A DNA stretch of 64,000 nucleotides from Cristatella mucedo (lineage: Eukaryota > Bryozoa > Phylactolaemata > Cristatellidae), in the NCBI GenBank assembly GCA_009760855.2, contig WPIO01000167.1, positions 119,501 through 183,500 of the forward strand, given 5' to 3'. Within the stretch, counting starts at the first letter, position 1. Each line of letters opens with the position of its first letter. Below, piece after piece: positions 1 to 8,723 of this stretch. Position numbers and translations under genes: made by a program. The notes beneath the pieces are model-generated. The model saw only the letters and a program-made list of their open reading frames with translations. It was not told the origin of the DNA and searched no databases.

Positions 1-2
1 CT

Positions 3-485
3 CTACATCTCAACCAGCACGGGCAAATCAGCTCTGGTAAGCGAGCACACTACTCGAATTTGCCGCATTATGTCATCGGGTAGGCCCGACACAAATGCAC
101 ACTTCAGCAAAGACTCCGACGGATACGCTGGTGCCCCCGCTTGAGCAGCAAAGGCAATAGACGCCAAGCGAACAAGGTCGGCCAAGTAGACGTCTGGCGA
201 CTCACCCTCGCGAAGTTTTCTGCTTGATAACTCGTCGTACGCGCGGAAGCTATCGGGCGAAAACGCGGCGCTTAGTGCGCGTTTCACCTTCATATAGTCA
301 CATTTATCACTGTCCACCAGCCCTTCATAGACGGCAAAAGCTCCGCCGGTTAAGTACAAGGGCATGAGTGCAGCAAGATCGTCATCTTTAACCTTGTGCG
401 TCTTGGCCACGGAGTCCAGTCCACGTACCCACTCGACGAAGTCCATTTTGCCGTCATAAGGTGCGATTTTGCCTAGCATTACCAT
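3..485 (-). CDS. Gag-like polyprotein, N-terminal part (runs off the left edge)
   Basis: This is an open frame of 160 codons reading leftward from an ATG at 485 and still open at the window edge. The composition and layout suit a Ty3/gypsy-type capsid (Gag) domain: helical, charged, with an FVEWV stretch near the N terminus and the motif FVSGLPDDIMRQIR near the visible end, a phrase often seen in Gag proteins of animal LTR retrotransposons. Gag would form the particle that packages element RNA. No protease or polymerase is visible because the rest lies outside the window. The ATG at 485 is the first in frame, and the sequence to its right looks like an LTR and leader. The assignment rests on recalled family patterns, so another retroelement class is possible. 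Confidence 0.6.
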   Translation of the reverse strand: MVMLGKIAPYDGKMDFVEWVRGLDSVAKTHKVKDDDLAALMPLYLTGGAFAVYEGLVDSDKCDYMKVKRALSAAFSPDSFRAYDELSSRKLREGESPDVYLADLVRLASIAFAAQAGAPAYPSESLLKCAFVSGLPDDIMRQIRVVCSLTRADLPVLVEM

Positions 486-540
486 TGATGCCGTCTACTC
501 CATCTCTAGAAATAGCCTGTGTTTCGATGCGCCTTGCACG

Positions 541-778
541 AAGAACGCCTTGCACGAAGAACTCCAGCACAGAACCAACACCAGCAGTTTATTCTACTAC
601 AGAGCAGAGGGAGCACGACTTCACTCGCCCCTCTCTCCCCACTGAATCCCCCTCCTCGCCCACGGCTGTGTTTAGGCCGACCCCGATGATGAGTCTACCA
701 TCTGACTGTGGTTACCGGCATGTCCAAACCACACCACAGGCGGACCACAGCTATGCACCACTAGTGATGCTCCCGACA
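541..778 (-). repeat. probable LTR of the same retroelement
   Basis: Read on the minus strand, the block begins at 778 with TGTCGGGAGC (LTRs usually begin TG) and contains a polyadenylation signal AATAAA at 593-588. It lies just upstream of the Gag start. The right-hand boundary in the element is uncertain: a 13-base word with TTGCACGAAGAAC occurs twice (about 537-563), and I cannot identify a primer-binding site. The second LTR would lie left of the window, so the ends cannot be confirmed by comparison. Confidence 0.4.
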
Positions 779-1399
779 GCTGTTTAAGGAAGGAGGGGTA
801 CCGGCATGCATATACTCAGACCACAGTTTGTATGCACACAAAAATGCCCAAGCGAGGCGTCGTCTAGTCCCGATTGTCTTAATGGTAATCACTCGACATT
901 CAGGAGTACGCCCGGCACCCCGCCTTCTGTGCCTGCTGCGTGATCAAGCGAAGCCTTGATGGTGTTCGAAGGAATCCATTGACCTAACGGCCGAGTCAAC
1001 TGCAGAGGTTTCGGAGTCCTCACCGACCGACACAATGGTCTCGCAGACTTTCCAGAAAACCATTCAGCTTAGAGTTTTGATTTGTCAATGAGCTTTCATG
1101 GTACTCTCCTTCTATAGATCACTCACTTGTATCTGGGAGATACGAGAGAGACGCCGAACGTTCTATGCTCTTACCGCGGACTTTGGCTTCAGCAACTGCT
1201 GCACCAGAAAGAAGACATCTACACAGTTAGACTTGGCGAAGGAAATAGTCTACAAATTGTCCGCTGTGATGCTTTCGAGGTTAACTTCCGAGATCGAGTT
1301 TAAAACATCCGAATATGCGCAAATGAGCAGCTGGGCAGTAACTGTAAACAGTGCGAAGCTCTGCATTGACCGTGCAAAGAATGTTTAATCGGAAATGTA
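779..1399. other. left flank and non-coding start of unit 1
   Basis: Bases 779-827 are a junction between the LTR and the array; the phrase taccggcatg occurs both here (798-807) and inside the LTR (714-723). From 828 the sequence is array spacer with no convincing gene; the open frame at 1098-1388 is not kept in the other units. Confidence 0.5.
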
Positions 1400-1797
1400 C
1401 AAATCGGGATCGAAGACATACAAAGCATACACGACGATGTAAAAAGCATGTAAATCAATAGACCATGAACAGAATATTTCAATGAAAACTTAGTAATCCC
1501 GCTCGAAGAAATACACAGTACATTCGAGGACGTAAAAAGCATGTAAATCCACAGACCGTGAACGGAATGTGAAAACGCACGAAACCCGCTCGAAGACATA
1601 TAGGAGGACTTAAAAATCATATAAATCCATTGACCGTGCACAAAATGTAAATTTACGAATCCCGCTCGGACATACAAAGAAATTGCGAGGACGTAACAAG
1701 ATGGTATTTCCAAATGCTTAAAAAGCTTGCGACTACATCGTTCGGAGGCGGGACTGGATGTTCAAGGATCGTAGCCGCCACCGCTCAGGGAAGCCGT

Positions 1798-3793
1798 CTA
1801 CGGCGGCAGCCTCTGCACCGTCTCAGCGGCTGCAGAGGCCGCCGCCACGGTTTGTCCCCTCCTCTGGCTGAGCTTGCGCTCCTTCATCCGGCGGTTCTGG
1901 AACCAAACCGTGACCCACAAAAAGGCACGGAACGACGCGGCAAATTTTGCGCTCCGTCTTCCGCTTGAGTCGGGCCCCGACTTCACCGCGTTTTCAGATG
2001 CACCAATTTTCGCAACCACCATTTGCTTTAGCGGCGGCGGCGGCGGTAGAAAGCAAAGAGCGTCGCTTTGCGTCGGCGGTGACTGAGTCGACGCGACGCG
2101 ACTGCACACTTACCTGTCGCTCTGACAGCTCGAGCACCGCCGCCAGCTCAGTCGTGCTTTCGGCGGGCACGTAGTTGTTATGATGGAACGCTAGCTCGAG
2201 CTCCGACCTCTGTTTGGCAGTGTACACCACCCGATACATTTCCTCGGTCATCGATTTGCCTCTGTTTCCAGTGCGGGAGCCTGCAGCGGACATTGCCAGA
2301 GTGAGCGTCGCGGCGTCGGTTGCCAGAGCGGCGAATCATGGCGATCTGCACGCACGATCTGCCGCCGCCTGCCCTGGTTCCTGCAGCTCTGCGAGTATGC
2401 CACAGCTTCGCAACGCATTGCACCTGCATTGCTGATATCTTTCGGTTTAGCCTGGACCATCTTTTGGATTCTTAGTTTAGCTAGCTGCTCGCACCACTGC
2501 TGAGCAATCCAAGTTCGAGCTGCGGCAAGCAAACGCAAGCAGCCGACCCCGAGGCGGCCCAGCATGGTCGGCAAGTGCGGCATCTAGCTCGCGGGGCGCG
2601 GCGGGGGCAAGACGTATAGGAGGCCGACGTGGCCGCCACCGGCGCTCTGCCACGGCTTGACCGGCGATCGTGGCCTTGCGACAGCGGTCCTTGACAGGGG
2701 GCTTCTGTGAGGCGTCGGCTGCGATGATCGCTAGAAAAGGTGCTCGCCACTAGAACGCGCCGCCGCGAGAAGTGGTTGTCGCAGCTGCCGCTAGTTTTTT
2801 TTCGCTCAAGGTCGCGCGATCAAACCAACGCGAGAGACCGTCGCCCGACGCATCGCAGCTCGCTGCCCGACGCTCGCAAACGCCACTGACCTGTCGCGGC
2901 CGACGGCATCACCATTCCGACACTTGTGCTGCCCGGCATTCTGAGTGGGACGTTTGCCATCCTGCTGCTGCTGCCACTGCCGACACCATAATCACAGATG
3001 CCACTTGGCGTCGACGAATCAGGGGTAACCGCGTGTGGGTGATTCCCGATTTTCTGAGAAGACCGGTAAAAGTTGGCATTGCAGACATTGCCTGCATGCG
3101 TTGAACAGCTGCAACCACTGCAGCTGCCTGTAACGTAGCTGCTGCTCAGAGGCGGATAGTAGGCCGATGAGGGTCCCGGTTGGTTATACGTCACCATCCA
3201 GTCGGGTTGAGCAGCCGCCCCGACGCCCGCAACCCCACTGTTTGCGGTCGCCACTTGCTGCATCGGCCACGCGTAACCTTCGCCGGAGCCGCCGGGCCAT
3301 TCGCAGGATGAAGGGCCGGCCGCAGCTGTGCTCGCCGTGACAGCGGCGGGCTGGGCTCCGTATATGGGCATCGTCTCGGTCCTCATCGGCAAACTGGCTC
3401 TCTTACCGAATTCGGTCGTTGGTGCCCTACCGCGGTTGTCAATCATGTCGCCCGTTTGGATGAGCGGCATTTGCTCCAGCTGCTGCTGGTACTGGTCATT
3501 GATCAGATGGCCGCCTCCGGACACCGAGACTTGTACCGCAGGCGGCTCGTCGCTAGCATCTGGAAACGACTGGCCGCCACATCCTCCGCTTCCGCCGTAA
3601 TGCACCACCGTATTGCTTCCGCTAGTAGGCTGGGTGCAGTTCCCTAATTCAAACTCAGCGCCAAATTCCAGTAGTTTAAGCATATTATGCTAGTATGTCG
3701 AAAGACAGGAAATGAAACTTACTGATCGAGACGATACCTACGCGAATATTCTCTTGTCGCTACTGAGTCGGCAGCCGTTCTACCGGTCAGTAC
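1798..3793 (-). pseudogene. Cdx-like: Cdx-type homeobox gene, unit 1 (splice acceptor lost)
   Basis: The exon model on the minus strand is 3793-3723 (no ATG), 3683-2891 (start), 2280-2114 and 1914-1798. The exon joins are in phase (793 + 167 + 117 nt). The acceptor before the last exon should read tttttgtag, as in the other units, but here it is tttttgtgg, so the invariant AG is gone. The next AG is 18 nt inside the exon; using it would remove six codons (VTVWFQ), the core of recognition helix 3. Helix 2 also differs from the other units (AESTTELAAVL against AERRTELAAAL), and the arm reads SMTEEM rather than TRTEEM. The gene probably no longer makes a normal homeodomain, though the frame itself is open. 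This is the outermost unit on the left. Confidence 0.75.
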
Positions 3794-3840
3794 CTGAAAA
3801 AATGTTGAGAGTAAAGTGAGCTCGACTCGTCGATCGGTAT

Positions 3841-3910
3841 TACCAAAATGGCGGCTCCTAGCCGTTGAAGGGTTCAGACCGGAAATGATGCCGGCTGCCT
3901 GGGAATTCCC
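3841..3910 (-). promoter_or_regulatory. promoter-like motif cluster upstream of the Cdx-type gene (unit 1)
   Basis: Within 70 bases just upstream of the intron before the 71-nt exon lie AAAATGGCGGC (3845-3855, a good YY1 word), ACCGGAAAT (3878-3886, ETS-like) and the perfect palindrome GGGAATTCCC (3901-3910, kappaB-like). No TATA box is evident. Such combinations are common in TATA-less animal promoters. The cluster recurs at the same place in units 2-5 and 7-9 and is absent from units 6 and 10. Transcript ends would be needed to fix the start site. Confidence 0.5.
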
Positions 3911-3929
3911 GGCAAGCCAGCCCACCGAG

Positions 3930-5654
3930 ACTAGCCCATTTTTTAGTGTAAGCGTCCCCGGATAGCTAAACCTTAGTGCTTATTAGTCAGCATCATAATC
4001 CATCCGAGTCGCCTACCCAATCCGGAGGCGTAGTGAGGCCACTTGGTGCCTGTCGACAAAGTTTAAAAGGTGCCACCTTTCCTTTTCTAAAGTTATCACA
4101 AACTTGCTTCGCCGCCTAAGAAATAAACCATAATACGTTCTACCAGCCACTCTGAGTCAATAAAGGTCTTACTAATTGCTATAAAGTTACACGGTTGCTA
4201 CCACAGCTGTAGCCAAGTTGATCTTTTCCGGCGTTGAACATGTCAAACTGGCATATTTTCGTTTAAGAATCAGTATTTTCTAGCGTTTTTGTCCGTGCAT
4301 TTCACAACGCCAAATCAAACTGTGGGTCCCAACCCCATTGACGATCTAATATAGGACAGGAATATCTTCAGCTCACTGAAGGAATGCTCAAAACTGATAC
4401 AGCCGTAATTACAAGCTCATGCAAAGCAATTTTCACAGTAGGAAACCCATCGCCTGCATACATATTAAGGAAATATGTGGGCTCGAATGTTTTCTTTAGT
4501 GCCGTGTCGTAATTTGTGGCAGGAAGCATTTTACCATCGCATGTTTTGATGTTCCGCTGTGTTCCATCAAATTAAGAACACTAGAAGCTCTGAGATCAAG
4601 ACATCGCCCATTAAGTTTTGCATAGTAAAGTGTCTTGAAAAGCTTCTAGTTAGAAGCAACTTCACTTCAAACAAGAAACAGAACTCGGTATCAAGAGCTA
4701 TAAGCCAGAGTATACCTAGTTGTAATTTCTTGTAAAAGAGAGTCTGTGCTATACTTCATTAATCTTGAAATATCTTCCTGCCCCGTTGAACCGACCTCAT
4801 AAGGGGATTCTTCAGGCATCTATGTCCTTCTAGGGATCCTCCGTTCAACTTCTGTTCTGCAAAACTCATAAATTTGTTTAATGAAGTAGCGATTACTGGC
4901 ACAGGCATTCTCGAAATCTTGACAAATCACGATCAAGAGAGTGAAAGTCACAAGCAGCGATGTAAAACTTTATTTTGGCACCATGCAGTCTTTTCTGACA
5001 GTGGTTAATCACCCTCTGAATGCTGTAACAAAATTCAGCAGTGCCGCAAATTGGAAGCTCAAAATAAACCACAGGAGACTGTCAAGGGTGAAAGGCCGAG
5101 ATTTTGTTACGCTGCGAGTGCCAGCTGAACGTGCTAAGGCTAGAGCCCCTTCGGTGTTTCCTTGCTATAAAGCTTCCGATCAAACAGTAGCTTAACAGCG
5201 GCATACGTAACACTGTTTTTAGGCTACAGTTTGTTTTAAGTCTGTAAACGTGCTTAGCTAGATGAGTCAGCAGTCGTCGAGTCTGTGTAAAGCAAGGACT
5301 TTTTTGAATTCAAGAATGGTATTCTTATGTGAAACCTTTTCAAAATATGCACTACCCATTTGGCTTATAGTGCCCCCTTAGCCTCAGCTCATCGGACCGT
5401 ATGATCAGTTTTTTCCCCAATGCAAAATCTGCTAATTTTAGTCCATCCTTGGTTCCACAGTCGGATTTCCACCTAGTGATTTACGATCGTAAATACGGAA
5501 TTTACTTGTGCGTGGACTAGCTAGGGAATTCTAATATCGGAGTACTGCACCGGAAATCCGAACCGAAAGAGCTCAGAGAGAATAAGCTAAGGCCTCTTTA
5601 GAGATTGCGATACAGAGCTACTGCGTTTGTACGCAAACAAGCATGCTCAAGCGC
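3930..5654. other. spacer between units 1 and 2 (representative of all spacers)
   Basis: This stretch of 1.7 kb separates the promoter-like region of one unit from the 3' minisatellite of the next. It contains the palindrome at 5479, a minus-strand segment at about 4570-4385 that still looks coding when compared with unit 10, and an 84-codon plus-strand open frame at 4941-5195 whose stop position is shared with unit 10. I recognise no family for either. The other spacers are at about 8743-10468, 13562-15289, 18400-20123, 23225-24957, 27780-29498, 32598-34321, 37428-39153 and 42232-43956. Confidence 0.6.
5479..5494. promoter_or_regulatory. 16-bp palindrome of two facing TCGTAAA words (unit 1 spacer)
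   Basis: ATTTACGATCGTAAAT is a perfect palindrome. TCGTAAA is the CpG-containing word reported as a preferred site for posterior-Hox and CDX homeodomains when methylated. It lies in the spacer about 1.6 kb upstream of the gene. Intact copies are at 10293-10308, 24777-24792, 29323-29338 and 43781-43796. Units 3, 4 and 8 have one T changed to G, and unit 7 lacks one T. Binding is inference. Confidence 0.45.
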
Positions 5655-6196
5655 GAGGCGTCGTTTAGTTCCGATTGTCTTAATGGTCATCACTCAAAAT
5701 TCAGGAGAACGCCCGGCACCGCGCCTTCTGTGCCTGCTGCTTGATCAAGCGAAGCCTTGATGGCGGTCGAAGGAATCCATTGACCTAACGCCCGAGTCAA
5801 CAGCAGAGGTTTCGGCGTCCTCACCGACCGACACTATGGTCTCGCAGACTTTTCCGAAAACCATTCAGCTTAGAGTTTTGATATGTCAATGAGCTTTCAT
5901 GGTACTCTCCTTCTAAAGATCACTCTATTGTATCTGGGAGATACGAGAGAGACGCCGAACGTTCTACCCTCCTACAGCAGGGAATGGCTTCAGCAACTGC
6001 GGCACCAGTAAGAAGACATCTACACAGTTAGACTCGGCGAAGGAAATAGTCTACAAATTGTCCGCTGTGATGCTTTCGAGGTTAACTTCCGAGATCGAGT
6101 TTAAAACATCCGAATATGCGCAAATGAGCAGCTGGGCAGTAACTGTAAACAGTGCGAAGCATTGACCGTGCAAAGAATGTTTAATCGGAAATGTAC

Positions 6197-6497
6197 AAAT
6201 CGGGATCGAAGACATACAAAGCATACGCGACGACGGATAAAGCATGTAAATCAATAGACCATGAACAGAATATTTCAATGAAAACTTAGTAATCCCGCTC
6301 GAAGACATACACAGCACATGCGAGGACGTAAAAAGCATGTAAATCCATGGACCGTGAACGGAATGTGAAAACGCACGCAACCCGCTCGAAGACATATAGG
6401 AGGACTTAAAAATCATATAAATCCATTGACCGTGCACAGAATGTGAAATGTACGAATCCCGCTCGGACATACAAAGAAATTGCGAGGACGTAACAAG
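6197..6497. repeat. degenerate minisatellite, about 87 bp x 3-4, beyond the 3' end of the gene (unit 2)
   Basis: Each repeat contains cccgctcgaagacatac, then gcgaggacgtaaaaagcatg, then taaatccatggaccgtg, then gaatgtgaaaa. Four variants follow one another. Equivalent arrays lie at about 1400-1700, 11015-11316, 15837-16138, 20670-20971, 25504-25805, 30045-30346, 34868-35170, 39700-40001 and, shortened, 44206-44422. The block is downstream of the stop codon on the gene strand, so it may lie in the 3' UTR or between units. Translations of it give a repetitive HSVHGxWIYM pattern, which is a by-product of the repeat and not a gene. Confidence 0.85.
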
Positions 6498-6594
6498 ATT
6501 TTATTTCCAAATGGTTAAAAAGCTTGCGACCACATCGTTCGGAGGCGGGACTGGATGTTCCAGGATCGTAGCCGCCACCGCTCAGGGAAGCCGT

Positions 6595-6828
6595 CTACGG
6601 CGGCAGCCTCTGCACCGTCTCAGCGGCTGCAGAGGCCGCCGCCACGGTTTGTTCCCTCCTCTGGCTGAGCTTGCGCTCCTTCATCCGGCGGTTCTGGAAC
6701 CAAACCGTGACCTACAAAAAGGCACGGAACGACGCGGCAAATTTTGCGCTCCGTCTTCCGCTTGAGTCGGGCCCCGATTTCCGCAGCGTTTTCAGCTGCA
6801 CCAATTTTCGCAACCACCATTTGCTTTA

Positions 6829-6860
<32 letters not shown>

Positions 6861-8606
6861 AGAAAACGAAGAGCGTCGCTTTGCGTCGGCGGTGACTGCG
6901 TCGACGCGACGCGACTGCACACTTACCTGTCGCTCCGACAGCTCGAGCGCCGCTGCCAGCTCAGTCCTGCGCTCGGCGGGCACGTAGTTGTTATGTTGGA
7001 ACGCTAGCTCGAGCTCCGACCTCTGTTTGGCGGTGTAAACCACACGATACATTTCCTCGGTCCTCGTTTTGCCTCTGTTTCCAGTGCGGGAGCCTGCAGC
7101 GGACATTGCCAGAGTGAGCGTCGCGGCGTCGGTTGCCCGAGCGGCGAATCATGGCGATCTGCACGCACGATCTGCCGCCGCCTGCCCTGGTTCCTGCAGC
7201 TCTGCGACTATGCCACAGCTTCGCAACGCATTGCACCTGCATTGCTGATATCTTTCGGTTTAGCCTGGACCACCTTTTGGATTCTTAGTTTAGCTAGCTG
7301 CTCGCATCACTGCTGAGCAATCCAAGTTCTAGCTGCGGCAAGCAAATGCAAGCAGCCGACCCCGAGGCGGCCCGGCATGGTCGGCAAGTGCGGCATCTAG
7401 CTCGCAGGGCGCGGCGGGGGCAAGACGCATAGGAGGCCGACGTGGCCGCCACCGGCGCTCTGCCACGGCTGGACCGGCGATCGTGGCCTTGCGACAGCGG
7501 TACTTGACAGGGGGCTTCCGTGAGGCGTCGGCTGCGATGATCGCTAGAAAAGGTGCTCGCCACTAGAACGCGCCGCCGCGAGAAGTGGTTGTCGCAGCTG
7601 CCGCTAGTTCTTTTTCTCTCAAGGTCGCGCGATCAAACCAACGCGAGAGACCGTCGCCCGACGCATCGCAGCTCGCTGCCCGACGCTCGCAAACGCCACT
7701 GACCTGTCGCGGCCGACGGCTTCACCATTCCGACACTTTTGCTGCCCGGCATTCTGAGTGGAACGTTCGCCATCCTGCTGCTGCTACCACTGCCGACACC
7801 ATAATCACAGATGCCACTTGGCGTCGACGAATCAGGGGTAACCGCGTGTGGGTGATTCCCGATTTTCTGAGGAGACCGGTAAAAGTTGGCATTGCAGACA
7901 TTACCTACATACGTTGAACAGCTGCAACCAATGCAGCTGCCTGTAACGCAGCTGCTGCTCAGAGGCGGATAGTAGGCCGACGAGGGTCCCGGTTGTTCAT
8001 ACGTCACCATCCAGTCGGGTTGAGCAGCCGCCCCGACGCCCGCAACCCCACTGTTGGCGGTCGCCACTTGCTGCATCGGCCACGCGTAACCTTCGCCGGA
8101 GCCGCCGGGCCATTTGCAGGATGAAGGGCCGGCCGCAGCGGTGCTCGCCGTGACAGCGGCGGGCTGGGCTCCGTATATGGGCATCGTCTCGGTCCTCATC
8201 GGCAAACTGGCTCTCTTACCGAATTCGGTCGTTGGTGCCCTACCGCGGTTGTCAATCATGTCGCCCGTTTGGATGAGCGGCATTTGCTCCAGCTGCTGCT
8301 GGTACTGGTCATTGATCAGATGGCCGCCTCCGGACACCGAGACTTGTACCGCAGGCGGCTCGTCGCTAGCATCTGGAAACGACTGGCCGCCACATCCTCC
8401 GCTTCCGCCGTAATGCACCACCGTATTGCTTCCGCTAGTAGGCTGGGTGCAGTTCCCTAATTCAAACTCAGCGCCAAATTCCAGTAGTTTAAGCATATTA
8501 TGCTAGTATGTCGAAAGACAGGAAATGAAACTTACTGATCGAGACGATACCTACGCGAATATTCTCTTGTCGCTACTGAGTCGGCAGCCGTTCTACCGGT
8601 CAGTAC
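6595..8606 (-). CDS. Cdx-like: Cdx-type homeobox gene, unit 2 (intact)
   Basis: The product is a predicted nuclear DNA-binding transcription factor of caudal type. Exons on the minus strand: 8606-8536 (71 nt, no ATG, preceded by a strong acceptor ending attttttcag), 8496-7704 (793 nt from ATG), 7093-6927 (167 nt) and 6711-6595 (117 nt, stop TAG). Donors and acceptors are canonical (GTCAGT, GTAAGT; tgcag, tgtag). Phases match (1, then 0), giving 358 residues. The homeodomain has the caudal signature YRVVYT, then SERQ, an intron, then VTVWFQNRRMKERK, with W48, F49, Q50, N51 and R53 present. Position 54 is Met where Cdx usually has Ala. The N-terminal 264 residues are rich in Gly, Ser and Pro, with a PDWM that could be a weak hexapeptide about 100 residues before the homeodomain. 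Confidence 0.85.
6830..6859. repeat. (CGG)n microsatellite in the homeobox intron (unit 2; present in all units)
   Basis: Ten CGG triplets lie in the intron that splits the homeodomain, about 120-150 nt upstream of the acceptor on the gene strand, where they read (CCG)n. Counts in the other pure or nearly pure tracts are 5 (unit 1, near 2032), 11 with one TGG (units 3 and 7), 15 (unit 8, 35503-35547) and 4 (unit 9). Tracts in units 4, 5 and 6 are interrupted by single-base slips. Confidence 0.95.
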
Positions 8607-8653
8607 CTGAAAAAATGTTGAGAGTAAAGTGAGCTCGACTCGTCGATCGGTAT

Positions 8654-8723
8654 TACCAAAATGGCGGCTCCTAGCCGTTGAAGGGTTCAGACCGGAAATG
8701 ATGCCGGCTGCCTGGGAATTCCC
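8654..8723 (-). promoter_or_regulatory. promoter-like cluster, unit 2
   Basis: All three motifs described for unit 1 are present unchanged upstream of an intact gene. Confidence 0.5.

Noticed and set aside
1400-1700. CRISPR-like array
   Set aside because: The repeats are adjacent and degenerate, with no spacers of constant length, in a eukaryotic context.
6051-6470. Minus-strand frames of about 135 codons with repeated HSVHGxWIYMxFxSS, present in each unit
   Set aside because: They are translations of the 87-bp minisatellite; the repeat reads in several frames and no start, splice site or codon bias supports a protein.
8114-8413. Plus-strand frames opposite the N-terminal exon (for example GWAPYMGIVSVLIGKLALLP)
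   Set aside because: They are antisense shadows of a GC-rich exon; the real exon has splice sites and joins in phase on the other strand.
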